Assembly: GCA_014529385.2 (NCBI GenBank)
Contig: CM043950.1
Span: 64,560,935 to 64,624,934 of the forward strand
DNA from: Adiantum capillus-veneris
Lineage: Eukaryota > Streptophyta > Polypodiopsida > Polypodiales > Pteridaceae
Length of the DNA stretch: 64,000 nt
Direction: 5' to 3'
How positions within the stretch are numbered: the stretch's first letter is position 1; each line of letters opens with the position of its first letter. Positions 1 through 10,123 of this stretch are shown here, in pieces. The notes under the pieces were generated by a model, which searched no databases, was not told the origin of the DNA, and was given only the letters and a program-made list of their open reading frames with translations. Made by a program: the position numbers and the translations under genes.

Positions 1-2
1 GG

Positions 3-262
3 TCGGTCAAGCTAGGTGACTTATATCAGGTTGACATTTGTGGCATTGGAGATGTGAGGTTATGTATTCATAATGGCACCGAGTTTATTCTTCAAGGTGT
101 CCAGACACGTGGCAAAGTTGACTAAGAGCTTAGTGTTAGTTGGTCAGCTTGATGATTTGGGCTATACTATAGTTCTTAGAAACAATAGTTCTTGGATGAT
201 TCACAAAGTTCATACAGATGATAACCCTACAAATGCTCTCACAAAGAGCCTAGCCTCATAGT
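3..262 (+). pseudogene. Copia-A protease / GAG-pre-integrase remnant with a misplaced RNase H tail
   Basis: The third frame from base 3 reads as the end of a copia protease (GDLYQVDICGIGDVRL, then a short hydrophobic block). After a frameshift near 115 it continues as the GAG-pre-integrase start (LVLVGQLDDLGY). From about 199 the same frame reads HKVHTDDNPTNALTKSLAS and a stop, which is the usual extreme C-terminus of copia RNase H. It does not belong here, because integrase sequence follows directly. This looks like a chimera made by template switching or gene conversion. The pieces are clear by motif; the mechanism is inferred. Confidence 0.6.
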
Positions 263-1260
263 GGTTTGCACCTTGCATTTATGGAAAACAAACTATTACC
301 ACTTCATTATTGAATAGAAGGTTAGGGAATCCTCTTGATTTGGTGCATAGTGATCTATGTGGGACTACGCTGCATAAATCTCTAGGAGGGGTGTTATATT
401 TCCTAACATTCATAGATGAATCTACCTCGAAGGTGTGGATCTACCTCTTGAAGAGGAAAGATGAAGTTTTTTCTACATTCCAACTATTCCTTGCCATGGT
501 AGAGAACCCGTCAAACAAGAAGCTAAAGGCTTTACGCACTGACAATGGGGAGAGTACGTTTCCATTTTCAAGAATTTTAGACAATAGTTTATTATGCCAA
601 ACATACCTGCTCAAAATGGCATTACTGAGTGTATGAATAGGAAAATCCAAGAGAGATTCACAGCCACGTTATCTATGGTGAACTTACTTCCCGAGTTTTT
701 CGGAGAAGCTATTTTAAAAGCAGTTTACATTATTAATCGTTTGCCTAGTATGCCACCTAACTATAAGATTTTGCAGGAGATGCATACTTGGAAGAAGCCA
801 GAGATTACGAGTATTTGGGTATGTGGCATTCTCACATGTCCCTAAAGAGCTACACAAGAAGCTAGATCCCAAATCACACAAATGCATCTTCATTGGATAT
901 GGTGTAGCTGGAGAGATGGGCTATCATCTTTGGCACTCGGAATCTAGAAAAGTCATTTGCAACTCGCAACCTATCTTCAACGAGTCAAAGATGTATAGAA
1001 AACCTATAAAAGAGGTTGAGTATCACAAGGTCAAAAATTGAGGACATAGCCTCTAGTGAGATCAAACAAATAGCTCAATCTACTAGTGATGTTCCTATCA
1101 CTACGATTGCTCCTGAGAGAGAAAAGTCCAGTCACATAGTGAGGAGATCTACATGAGTCTCTCGTGCCCCTAAATGTTTTCAGTTAGGGCTAGACTACTT
1201 GTTGGTCACTGACTGCTATGGAGAGACTATCTACTAATACCAAGAGGCCATTTAGATGGA
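263..1260 (+). pseudogene. Copia-A integrase (broken)
   Basis: Integrase that would insert the cDNA copy into the genome. CIYGKQT near 270 is the last part of the HHCC zinc region. The core follows with VHSDLCG (first Asp), RTDNGE near 540 (second Asp) and ITECMNRKIQER near 625, where the third acidic residue Glu is kept. The C-terminal part HVPKELHKKLDPKSHKCIFI lies at 828-890. It is spread over three frames (310-636, 594-845, 823-1041), so it has at least two frameshifts. From about 1041 the reading is broken up to the RT start at about 1240. Confidence 0.8.
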
Positions 1261-1318
1261 AGATAGTGTGAATGGGAGCAGGCAATGCAATTAGAGTATA
1301 ACTCGATTATGGCAAATG

Positions 1319-1747
1319 TGTATAGGGAGGATTAGAGAGAGGATCATTCATGGTGCTAACATGCCAATGACAATGTTAAATACACAATAGAAATAGAGTA
1401 GGCCATAGACAAAAAACTAGATTGATTGATTCAACATGAAAGTGTGTACAAAGGGCTCATTATATAGAGCTGGCTTAGACATCTCATTTGGCATCACCGA
1501 TGACATCATACAAAGGCTCCAAATCATCTCGTCCAACTTGCAAACTCGTGGGTGACCTTTCAAGCCAATTTAGGGGTCCATCAACTAACTTTAGGTGAGT
1601 CCATACCCTCTAGTAATGACCCCCATGGGTACCCACACCCTTGAGTACCTTTTCCACATGCTAACACATGGTTATCTGCCACCTATACATCCCAGTAGGA
1701 TAGAGGAGACACTCACCAACATAGGACAAAGCCCACAATTCCCAACA
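1319..1747 (-). repeat. LTR-B 3' LTR
   Basis: Aligns along its whole length with 9690-10123. The main difference is a 5-base loss at the start (TGTATAGGG here against TGTAGAATTTAGGG there). It ends CCCAACA on the plus strand, so on the coding strand it starts TGTTGGG. TATATAATGAGC on the minus strand near 1465-1480 is a plausible TATA box. Confidence 0.88.
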
Positions 1748-1762
1748 ACCCTCCCCTTTGGG
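1748..1762 (-). promoter_or_regulatory. LTR-B polypurine tract
   Basis: The minus strand reads CCCAAAGGGGAGGGT directly before the 3' LTR. This is the expected place and composition for the plus-strand DNA primer of an LTR element. LTR-H has nearly the same tract. Confidence 0.75.
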
Positions 1763-2321
1763 GTTTGGACTATGAAAATAGAAAATAGCTACGCGAATCT
1801 AGGTTGACCATCATCCCCAATCCAGAGGACCATCTCCAATCTAGGAGACAACTCATGATCAATAGTCCAATCCAGGAGCACAAATCCAATCCAGGAGTTC
1901 AACACACAGCTCTAGTTCAAGAGTCTACAAAACTTTCATTCCCACAACTTCATTGTATGTCCTCCTCCACTCCTACTTCTTCGTCTTCTGACTCTGCTGC
2001 CCGCACCATCTTGGTGCTGCTGCTGCCATGGTTGACGCCATAGCTTGCTCAAGAGCCTTATTGAATGAAAATGAAAATCTAAATAACACCAATGAAAAAA
2101 GAAAATTGATGCTAATTTTCCTCCCCTTGAAGGTAGATCTCTCCTTTGCTCTCCCATTGTGCATTGGAGAGGTCTTATCGCTTCATATTTATGCCAAGGA
2201 CACTGTCTAAACTTAGTACAGACGCACATGATGAAATCCTTAATGATAATTATGGCATACATTGCGCTAGGTGGTGCCATGGATGCAAAAATTTTAGCTT
2301 AAAGTACAAGATTTGAAGAGA
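1763..2321. other. LTR-B internal sequence, 3' side, no recognisable gene
   Basis: About 560 bases between the polypurine tract and the Copia-2 insertion. A minus-strand ORF of 114 codons (1936-2280) is rich in Arg, Gln and Trp and shows no domain I know. I see no gag, protease or polymerase motif. Confidence 0.6.
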
Positions 2322-2362
2322 TGAAGGAGAGGATCCAGGAGCACAGCACAAGAGGAAGAAGA

Positions 2363-2440
<78 letters not shown>

Positions 2441-2641
2441 TCCACCATAGCCACACACACAGGTTGGAGGGAGAGAGCCAACACACACTGTGTGCCCCAT
2501 TTCTTTCTTCTCTATCTTATGCTCTAAGTCACAATACACATTTTACTTAGTGTTAGTGGCTCACACAAGTGTATATCTGTACACTTAGGGTTAATAGCAG
2601 TTAGTGATGGGCGGTCGACCACATGGCCATTAAACCTAACA
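2322..2641 (-). repeat. Copia-2 3' LTR containing (AC)n
   Basis: Starts TGAAGGAGAGG and ends CCTAACA on the plus strand, matching 7779-8094 throughout. A pure (AC)n tract of about 37 units (2365-2439) sits at the same place as in the other LTR. The unique part after the tract (from CCATAGCCACAC) is closely similar in both. Confidence 0.9.
2365..2439. repeat. (AC)n microsatellite inside LTR
   Basis: About 37 uninterrupted AC units. It explains the Cys-Val and Thr-His pseudo-ORFs on both strands here. Confidence 0.97.
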
Positions 2642-2652
2642 TTCTCCCACTT
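2642..2652 (-). promoter_or_regulatory. Copia-2 polypurine tract
   Basis: AAGTGGGAGAA on the minus strand abuts the 3' LTR start TGTTAGG. This matches the usual plant copia polypurine tract in sequence and position. Confidence 0.85.
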
Positions 2653-2732
2653 GGTGGCCAATGTGGGAAACCATAAGAATGGAAGAGAACCACTCTTCAC
2701 CCAATGCCCATCAACTCATGACAGTGCTGAAA

Positions 2733-3089
2733 CTAATGGCTAGAGAGACTTTTAGTGAGTGCATCCGCTGTGTTCTCTGATGTAGGAATCTTCACTAAAT
2801 CAAGGCTCTTGTTTGCCAGGCATTCACGCCTGAAGTGATAACGCACATCGATGTGTTTCGTTCTGGAATGAAACACTGGATTGTTAGCCAAGGCAATAGC
2901 ACTCTGACTATCACAATGAAGTACTGGTGTACGCTGCTCCAATCCAAGATCTTTCACTAGGCGAGCAAGCCAAATAGATTCTTTGCATGCCTCACTCAAT
3001 GCAGCATACTCTGCATCTGTGGTAGAAATGGATGTACAGTCGTGAAGAACGGATCTCCAAGAAATAGTAGAACCAACAAATGTGTAAAT
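2733..3089 (-). pseudogene. Copia-2 RNase H, C-terminal part
   Basis: RNase H degrades the RNA strand during reverse transcription. It is in the same frame as the RT segment upstream, separated by one TAG at 3090-3092. The minus strand reads the Glu motif TTDAEYAALSEACKE, then HCDSQSAIALANNP, the HIDVRYHF block and the terminal motif SENTADALTKSLSSH before the stop. The first catalytic Asp (GFVDCDYAG) lies at the end of the preceding ORF. Only the one nonsense codon breaks this domain. Confidence 0.88.
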
Positions 3090-3668
3090 CTAACCTGTTG
3101 TTGATTTACGACTATCAACACAGCCTGCATAATCACAATCTACAAATCCCTGAATGGATGACTCTCCATGACCATAGTATAATTGTCTATCTCTAGTGCC
3201 ACTCAAGTATCTGAGAATCAACTTGACAGCATCCCAATGCTTTTTACTAGGGTTAGACATAAATATGCTGACAACTCCCACTGCATGTGCAATGTCGGGT
3301 CTTGTAGCCACCAAGGCATACATGAGACTACCACAAGCTGAAGCATAAGGAACCTTAGCCATCGCAGCTTTTTCCTCAGCGGATTTGGGATAGTCATTCT
3401 TGCTAAGTTTCAAATATGCAAGCAATGGAGTACTCAAAGCTTTCCCCTTCTGCATGTTGAAATGATCAAGAACCTTGTGCACATACTCTTTTTGAGAAAG
3501 GTACAACAACCTGTTCTTACGGTCACGAGTAATGCGCATATCCAAAATGTGATTGGCTTCACCCAAATCTTTTATGTCAAATTGACTTTTCAACTTGGTT
3601 TTCAAGTCAGCAATGTCCTTCTTGGAATGACCAGCAATAAGCATGTCATCTACATAAAGGATAAGCAT
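3090..3668 (-). pseudogene. Copia-2 reverse transcriptase, palm (YVDD) to RNase H start
   Basis: 192 codons beginning MLILYVDDMLIAG, with the catalytic YVDD at residues 5-8. It continues through FDIKDLGEANHILDMRI, the ATRPDIAHAVGVVS block and the connection to RNase H, ending DSRKSTTG at the stop. It overlaps the upstream RT fragment (3646-4263) in a different frame, so one frameshift lies near 3650-3670. Confidence 0.9.
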
Positions 3669-4263
3669 AATAAGTTGTCCATTGGGTTGTCTTTTTCACG
3701 TAAAGACGTGGATCCTTATTACTGCGCTTATAGCCTAGGGAGCGCATAAATGTATCAAACTTTTGATAATATTGTCTGGATGATTGCTTCAAGCCATAAA
3801 GACTTTTCAGAAGCTTACATACCAAATGTTCCTTGCCCTTTAGCACAAACCCTTCAGGTTGTTGCATATAAATCTCTTCCTCGAGATCACCATGTAAGAA
3901 AGCTGTAATGACATCCATTTGATCAAGCTCCATATCTTCAGTGGCAACCAAAGCAAGCAACATTCTCAATGTGGTCATCTTGACCACTAACAAAGAGATT
4001 TCTTGGAAATCAACACCATATTTTTGCTTAAAACCTTTGGCTACTAAACAAGCTTTGTAATTGTCAATCTTCTTCTTGTAAACCCATTTACAAGGCAATG
4101 CTTTCCTACCTTTTGGCAATGGAACAAGTTCCCATGTTTTGTTCTTTGCAATACTGGACAGCTTCCTCTTCATAGCATGTTCCCATTGAACCTTATCATT
4201 GGCTAGCATAGCCTCTTTGTAACAAGAAGGCTCACTACTATCTGTCAACAAAACAAAATCCAC
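3646..4263 (-). pseudogene. Copia-2 reverse transcriptase, N-terminal part
   Basis: RT copies the element RNA into cDNA in the cytoplasmic particle. The reading shows KTWELVPLPKGRKALPCKWV, DFQEIS, then LDQMDVITAFLHGDLEEEIY carrying the first catalytic Asp, and SLYGLKQSSRQYYQKF. The order and spacing are typical of copia RT. A few residues differ from the usual pattern (LLVVK where FSPVVK-like sequence is usual), fitting neutral drift. Confidence 0.9.
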
Positions 4264-4278
4264 GCTTGGAGCAAAACA

Positions 4279-5111
4279 TTATGGCGGATGTGAGACTCTT
4301 CGAGATCTCTGCGGCTGATCAAAACTTGTACTAGCCTGTGTAGGAAGTGGCTCGGGAGCTGTATGCACAGGAGGTGATACATCGAAAAATGTCACTTTTC
4401 GGAATTCAACCTCTTTCACTAGCTGTCTATGCATCTTAGTCTCATTAAAGAAAACATCACTGCTACGGATCACTGATCGACTTTCCGGATCCCATAAACG
4501 ATAGCCAAATTGACCATCTACACCATAGCCATGAAGATGCATTTCCTGGACTTAGGATCTAGCTTAGCACACAACTCCTTGGGTACATGTGCATAAGCTT
4601 CACAACAAAATGTGCGGAATTTTTCATAAGACAATTTATGTCCTGACCATAACTCCAAAGGTACACGAAACTGTAATGAAGCATATGGGGATCTATTGAT
4701 CAAGTACACGGCTATGTATAAAGCTTTAGCCCAAAACGCTTGCGGTAAATTAGCCTGTGATAGCATAGACATAATCCGCTCTTGGATGGTCCTATTCATT
4801 CGTTCCGCAACATCATTTTGTGTAGGGGTATAAGGAGTTGTAAACTCAGGCTTAATTCCCTTACTTGAATAGAAGTTTGTAAACTCTTTGGAGACATATT
4901 CTCTGCCATTGTCTGAGTGCAAAGCTTTCAACTTATGTTTAGATTGAGTTTCAACACTAGATAAGAACGTCTTGAAGCAAGAAAAGGTCTCATATTTAGA
5001 CTTCATGGCCTCGACCCAAACATCACATGTTGCATCGTCAATGAATGTAACATAATAGGACGCACCACCATGGGATTTAGAAGGAATAGGCCCACATAAA
5101 TCACTATGCAC
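4279..5111 (-). pseudogene. Copia-2 integrase core and C-terminal region
   Basis: The 197-codon fragment 4518-5111 starts MHSDLCGPIP. The catalytic acidic residues are D4 (HSDLCG), D67 (HSDNGREY) and E103 (DVAERMNRTIQER), all present with normal spacing. HVPKELCAKLDPKSRKCIF is at its end. The next 87 codons (4279-4542) continue in another frame with the FGYRLWDPESRSVIRSSDV block and a proline-rich linker. One frameshift separates them. Confidence 0.9.
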
Positions 5112-5116
5112 AAGCT

Positions 5117-5443
5117 CTAAGGGTTTTCTTTCTTTGTCAAAAGAATGTGTACGATGTGTCCGGTTTGCTTCCCATATTGACAGTTCTCACAAAAGGAAAA
5201 ATAAAAAAATGACAAAGACGGTGAGTAGCCCAAACGAGAGAGTGTCTCCATTCCCTTCTTTGACATATGTCCTAACCAGCTATGCCACAAAGCAATGGTT
5301 GGCATCTCGGTTACAGAAAGAACACTGCTTTTATCAGAAACATAAAGAGGATAAAGTGAACCAACTTTAGAACCATGGGCTATAATAAAATGACCCTTTG
5401 CAACACGCCAAGACTGCTTATGAAAAGTAACTTTGTAACCCAA
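5117..5443 (-). pseudogene. Copia-2 GAG-pre-integrase zinc domain
   Basis: 108 codons with the HHCC zinc region: ALWHSWLGHMSKKGMETL gives the two His, and CENCQYGKQTGH the two Cys. This domain binds zinc and precedes the integrase core in copia polyproteins. The next codons lead into the core through a frame break near 5112-5117. Confidence 0.85.
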
Positions 5444-5447
5444 GTCA

Positions 5448-5747
5448 TCAAGACATCCTGCATGTCAAGGCTGGAACATGACGCACATTATGGATGATAA
5501 GCTTCACCCCATTTTCCATAACCATGGCAATATCACCTATGCCAACAATGTCACAAGAGTAACTATCACCAAGTGTAACAGAGCCAATGGTTTCCTCGCA
5601 TGTAGTAAACCAATGCCTATGAAGTGTGACATGCAACGAAGCACCCGAATCAAGAATCCATGTATGGGATACTTCACCACTAACAAGGAGTTCAACTGGC
5701 ATAAAACTCTGCAAAGATAGAGTTTCATGTGCATCATAAAAGACCAT
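5448..5747 (-). pseudogene. Copia-2 aspartic protease
   Basis: Protease that cleaves the polyprotein. The active-site motif ILDSGASLHVT appears around residues 31-41, followed by VTLGDSYSCDIVGIGD and NGVKLIIHNVRHVP, which form the rest of a copia protease. A frame break follows at the C-terminal end, where the normal continuation is in the next fragment. Confidence 0.87.
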
Positions 5748-6093
5748 TATTTTCAGTCAACATATTAATGTCTTGCACATCACTATCATCTTGAACTATG
5801 GTCAGTTCTTCAATCTTAACCGAACTCTTTGGTTTCTTCTCTTTATCATCATGATCTTTGCATTTACCTTTGCCCTTCTCTTTGTCACGCTTCCAAGCAT
5901 AACAATCCTTCTTTACGTGACCAAACTTATCACAATAATGGCATTGAACATTGTGGCGACCACGAGACTTTGATCTACCCTTTGATGCATCTCTATTGAC
6001 CTCTTTCTTGGACTCACGTTGTGAAGAACGGCCCTTATGTTGCTTATCATCCCTTTGCACATAATGAGCTTCGCCATAATGCAAGCTAGTCAT
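5734..6093 (-). pseudogene. Copia-2 gag, nucleocapsid part
   Basis: A basic stretch followed by one CCHC zinc knuckle, CHYCDKFGHVKKDC (CX2CX4HX4C), then a Lys/Asp/Glu-rich tail. The knuckle packages the element RNA. It overlaps the protease fragment in another frame, showing a frameshift near 5740. Confidence 0.88.
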
Positions 6094-6657
6094 GGTCTTT
6101 CAATGCATATCCTCTGACAAAAGTACACTAGTAACATCATCGTATTTTAGCATACCATTTTAGCGTCCCAAACGGGTGGCAACGAACAAAGCAAAAAGCT
6201 TGCTTTCATCTCATCATCAATGGTCATGCGTTGTGCACAAATCTAGACCAAAAGAGAATCAAAATCATTGATATGGCTGGCAACGCTAGATGATTCCTTC
6301 ATACGAAGGTTGAAAAGTTTTCGCATTAGGAAAACCTTATTGCTAGCCGTATCCTTTTCGTAAGTGTCACATAATTTATGCCATAAGGCATGAGTAGTCT
6401 CGCATTCTAACACTGAAAAGTACACCGACTCACCAAGGTGCAATCTAATCGTAGACCTGCATAGCTCATCAAGCTCCTCCCACTAAAACTGAGTCATGTG
6501 CATATGAGGTGCATATCTTCAATTCTAGCCACATAGGCAATAGAAAGCTTTTGCTTCTTTTGGACAAGCACATCATGCATTTGGTTCCTCCAAAGTTGAA
6601 AATTAGTGCCATCAAACTTTTTTAGTCATATATGTCATGGTCTTTGCTAGTAGACAT
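6094..6657 (-). pseudogene. Copia-2 gag, N-terminal and UBN2-type region
   Basis: The likely start ATG is at 6657 (MSTSKDHDIYD), followed by a stop caused by a slip in a run of A. The frame shifted by one reads KFDGTNFQLWRNQMHDVL, the standard copia gag N-terminus. Residues from 6443 to 6243 read LWHKLCDTYEKDTASNKVFL and LFNLRMKESSSVASHINDF, the UBN2/gag-polypeptide family. Two or more frameshifts separate the pieces. Confidence 0.83.
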
Positions 6658-7764
6658 AATGACAAAACTACCAAAAGATTCATTGGAAATTTTTTGGCAG
6701 AGTCTCCTTTGTATTTGGGACTATGTCAACCAAAATACGAGGAAAAATGACCAAGTATGTCACTCACAAAGCATAAAAGAGGGAAATGCCTCTCAAAATC
6801 ATATTGTATAGAGACCAACCAAGGCGCATAAACTGTCAAACTGACCATAGATCGCCAACTCGGCGTCAAAAGCACCTATACCACTCTATACATGTCCTAT
6901 GGCGAGGCCTTGTAAGGGATGCTTCCGCTACTTGTATCACCAAAGGTATCTCCACATTTGAGAATACCCCAGCTCAATGAAAACCTCACGCTATCGACCT
7001 TCAACAATGTAGGTTATGCAGCAAAACGTATAGCCAAGTCTCAGAAATGGCCGAGAATGCCGTACTAGCCAAAAGATGGCTCCACAAAAGCGTACAATGG
7101 CAGTATCCACAAAAAATGTACAAGTTTGTCACCACGCTCAAATAGGCACCAAAAGCTTGTGCATGTAAAGAAATATCCTTGCGAGGAGTCAAACCGCTCT
7201 CAAAAGAGCTCAAACACTGTCAAAAGTGTCAACATATGTATGTATGCATAAAAAACTGCTCCCACTAGAACCAGAATATCGCAAGTACTGAAACCTGTAG
7301 CCTGTGAGTCGATGCCAATGACGTAGCCAAAGCCGAGATCGAGGTCGAGAAGCACAGGGAAAGCTAACCAAGCTGCTCTATGTATATGTACCTGTACCTG
7401 TAGTCAAAGAAGACAATGCCATCAAACTCCACTCTATGTGTGTGTATGAGGCCACTCTGAAAGAGGCTACACACTCCCAAATGAGCCGTGGCTCTCGTAG
7501 ATGGCAGAGTCTACGACAATGGTACCTGTAATGGCTATGGAAGCTCTGCAACACAAACTACAAAAGAGGACTGAAAAATGCAGCTCCTGAACTGTAGCTC
7601 GAATGAGGTTTCTGATGGCATGAATGGCTCCGAAAGGGGGGTAAAACCCTACGACGCCCGTTGGAACTCGCTCTCGGAATGCCGAATTTGCTGATGCCGA
7701 AGTCGGAATCCTGTTTGCACTCTTGAAAGTGCGCACGCACGGAAGCGATTTTGAGCATGAAACC
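6658..7764 (-). other. Copia-2 leader between primer site and gag
   Basis: About 1.1 kb of non-coding leader with no ORF that looks real. Related but degraded sequence is found near 45400-45850 (for example, blocks close to GCAGAGTCTCC and CTCAAAAGAGCTCA). This suggests another dead copy of the family there. Confidence 0.6.
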
Positions 7765-7776
7765 GCTCTGATACCA
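7765..7776 (-). promoter_or_regulatory. Copia-2 primer-binding site
   Basis: The minus strand reads TGGTATCAGAGC two bases after the end of the 5' LTR. This is the standard initiator-Met tRNA type primer site of plant copia elements. Confidence 0.92.
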
Positions 7777-7778
7777 AA

Positions 7779-7819
7779 TGAAGGAGAGGAGTCGGGAGTA
7801 CAGCGGAAGAGGAAGAAGA

Positions 7820-7896
<77 letters not shown>

Positions 7897-8094
7897 ACCA
7901 TAGCCACACACACAGGTTGGAGGGGGAGAGCCAACACACACTGTGAGCCCCCTTTCTTTCTTCTCTATCTTATGAACTAAGGCACAATACACATTATACT
8001 TAGTGCTAGTGGCTCACACAAGCATATATCTGTACACTTAAGGTTAGTAGCAGTTAGTGATGGGCGATCGGCCACATGGCCATTAAACCTAACA
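7779..8094 (-). repeat. Copia-2 5' LTR containing (AC)n
   Basis: 316 bases, TG...CA, matching 2322-2641. (AC)n runs 7822-7895. The base differences between the two LTRs (for example GGGCGGTCGACC against GGGCGATCGGCC) could date the insertion. Confidence 0.9.
7822..7895. repeat. (AC)n microsatellite inside LTR
   Basis: About 37 AC units at the same LTR position as 2365-2439. Confidence 0.97.
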
Positions 8095-9153
8095 TGAGAG
8101 AGAGAGATTCCTTGAAGCTTTGTTTTGTATGCTTGAAGAAGCCATTGATGTTCTTTAGACTTGAAGCTCAAAGTTGCCTTTGAATGCTTGTTAAAATTTT
8201 CTTCAAAGCCCTGGTAGCTTTGATGTGCTTATGGCTCTCCTTGAAGCTTTTGGAGACTAAGAAAATGTTTCTTAAGATCAACCCTAAAAAATCTTTGAAG
8301 TTCCTCCTTGAAGTCCTTCTTTGATTCCTTTTAAGCTTGCCTCGAAGCTTTGATGCACGAAGGAATTGCCATTTTAGGTGCTTAAGAAGTTGTTTGAGGT
8401 GTTTTTAATTCTGAAGTTTCGAGGGAAACTTGAAGCTTGAGGTTGAAGCTCTAAATCTCCTTTTGAATCCCCTCTTGAAGAGGGAATAGTCCTTTTAGAA
8501 TCTTGACAGAGTTGAAGCCTTTGAAATGCTTGCTGAAACCTTGGAGTTCCTCTTGTAAGCCTTAGAGCTCAAGGTTTGGAAGCTGTCAAGTCCTGGCCTG
8601 AAACACTGATTATGGGTGTGACAGGCCACCAGAGAAGAGTCCGGTGAGGGCTCGTGGGACTCCGCTATGTGTTGGACCGGATATGTTAGGTTTGCAGGCT
8701 GCGAGAGCGAGAAGCCAAAAAGATGAAACAATGTCGCTAGCATGTGAAGGCTCTCTTGCGGACCCGATAAGCTTTTTATCTCGTTTTTTGATGTAGCTTG
8801 GCGTCCAGGTGCGGTACTTGAAGTCGTCGTCATGTGAACAGCTGTTGCCTGGACACGTCAACGCTAGTGAAGTAAGTTGAAACTTCTTTGAGGTCCACCC
8901 AGTTTGCTAGCCAAAATGGGAGAGGGTTTGAACCCTCGACCTCACGAGCCCACCAAAATTAGGATATTCACCATGGACCACGCTGCCAAGTTCGCTTGCT
9001 TGTCGGAGAGGCTGATTCTGCAAGACTTGAGGTCGTTGATGTAGGAGTTTGGTTGAGAATAGATTGATCAAATGTGCTCCAAATTGAGCATGAATTGGCT
9101 CATTTGAGAGATCTTCTTGAGGGGCTCCACACACACACACACACACACACGCA

Positions 9154-9244
<91 letters not shown>

Positions 9245-9675
9245 CACTAGCTTGCTATGATGCAAAAGACAAGGTTTGCACGTAAAGTTTATCTTCCACC
9301 ATTGAAGGCTTTCCTGGCGACCAAATTGAGCATTCTATGGCTCTAGAGAGAGCTCTTCCCATGGTCTTTCTCCACACACGGGTGGTTATTGAAGTGTCGT
9401 TTTGATGAGAGAGTAATTATGACTCCAAAGTAGACAAAAATCACTTTATTAATGCTCCTACATGCAAGTACAAACACTTAAGCACTAACTAGTGAATCTT
9501 AATGCTAATTGAGCATCCAAAAGCTAGTGAGTAGTGTCCCAAGAGTCTTTAAACTCAAGAACATGCTCATGTTAACCAATTGAATGCTAATTAGGCATGA
9601 GGTATGCAATGGGGAGAGAAGAATAGAGAGGCTAAGGATCTTAACAATGATTAGGCGATGCTAATCACCCTAATA
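8095..9675. other. LTR-B internal sequence, 5' side, no recognisable gene
   Basis: About 1.6 kb of leader-like sequence. The first 500 bases are loosely repetitive around TTGAAGCTTTGA-like words. An interrupted (AC)n lies at 9129-9242. No ORF with recognisable domains is seen. The composition near 9128-9300 resembles LTR-H near 40670-40800 (GGCTCC followed by AC repeats), supporting a shared family. Confidence 0.55.
9129..9242. repeat. (AC)n microsatellite
   Basis: About 55 dinucleotide units, interrupted once by GCACGCGC near 9151-9158. Source of spurious Cys-Val ORFs. Confidence 0.97.
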
Positions 9676-9687
9676 GCTCTGATACCA
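9676..9687 (-). promoter_or_regulatory. LTR-B primer-binding site
   Basis: TGGTATCAGAGC on the minus strand, two bases from the LTR end at 9690. It proves the minus orientation of LTR-B and that this is a retroelement despite the missing pol. Confidence 0.92.
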
Positions 9688-9689
9688 CT

Positions 9690-10123
9690 TGTAGAATTTA
9701 GGGAGAATTAGAGAGAGAAGCATTCATGGTGCTAACATGCCAATGACAATGTTAAATACACAATAGAGATAGAGTAGATTGTAGACGCAAAACTAGATTG
9801 ATTGATTCAACATGAAAGTGTGTACAAAGGGCTCGTTATATAGAGCTGACGTAGGCATCTCATCTGGCATCATTGATGACATCATACAAAGGCTCCAAAT
9901 CAGCACATCCAACTTGCAAACTCATGGGTGACCTTTCAAGCCAATGTAGGGGTCCATTAACTAACTCTAAGTGAGTCCACACCCTTTAGTAATGACCCCC
10001 GTGGGTACCCACACCCTTGAGTACCTTTTCCACATGCTAACACATGGTTGTGTGCCACCTATGCATCCTAGTAGGGCAGAGGAGGTACACACCAACACAG
10101 GACAAAGCCCACAATTTCCAACA
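9690..10123 (-). repeat. LTR-B 5' LTR
   Basis: 434 bases, starting TGTAGAATTTAGG and ending TTTCCAACA on the plus strand. It is followed at once by the second AAATG target duplicate and then Copia-A RT codons. Confidence 0.9.

Larger units (their letters stand above)
1..1318 (+). mobile_element. Copia-A, left part of a decayed Ty1/copia element
   Basis: The left part of a plus-strand Ty1/copia polyprotein: protease tail, GAG-pre-integrase piece, integrase core, integrase C-terminal part and the first codons of reverse transcriptase. It ends at 1318 where LTR-B begins. The right part resumes at 10124. Removing 1319-10123 plus one AAATG copy restores the RT frame through M-A-N-E-T-W. Many stops and frameshifts make it dead. 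The 5' LTR and gag lie outside the window. Confidence 0.85.
2322..8094 (-). mobile_element. Copia-2, near full-length Ty1/copia element nested in LTR-B
   Basis: A 5.8-kb copia element with both LTRs, primer site, polypurine tract and the order gag-protease-integrase-RT-RNase H on the minus strand. The flanks are AGAGA on the left and TGAGA on the right, a target duplication matching at four of five bases. Several frameshifts and at least one nonsense codon (3090) mean it cannot make an intact polyprotein now. The catalytic triad of the integrase and the YVDD of RT are kept, so decay may be fairly recent. Confidence 0.9.
1319..10123 (-). mobile_element. LTR-B, pol-less LTR retrotransposon nested in Copia-A
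   Basis: Bounded by two matching LTRs (1319-1747 and 9690-10123), each TG...CA, and flanked by a perfect 5-bp duplication AAATG (1314-1318 and 10124-10128). Minus orientation is set by the primer-binding site beside the right LTR (9676-9687) and the polypurine tract beside the left LTR (1748-1762). Without the Copia-2 insertion its internal part is only about 2.2 kb (1748-2321 and 8095-9689), with no recognisable gag or pol. It is therefore probably non-autonomous, mobilised by another element's proteins. Confidence 0.88.

Noticed and set aside
1936-2280. 114-codon minus-strand ORF as an LTR-B gag
   Set aside because: Arg/Gln/Trp-rich and lacking any gag, zinc-knuckle or repeat feature; an overlapping frame is also open.
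2250-2540. Cys-Val and Thr-His repeat ORFs (also at 7467-7992 and 8907-9265)
   Set aside because: Translations of (AC)n microsatellites in several frames; no independent coding evidence.
8920-8960. tRNA T-arm-like GGGTTTGAACCCTCGA
   Set aside because: No matching acceptor, D or anticodon arms could be placed around it; it lies in the LTR-B leader.
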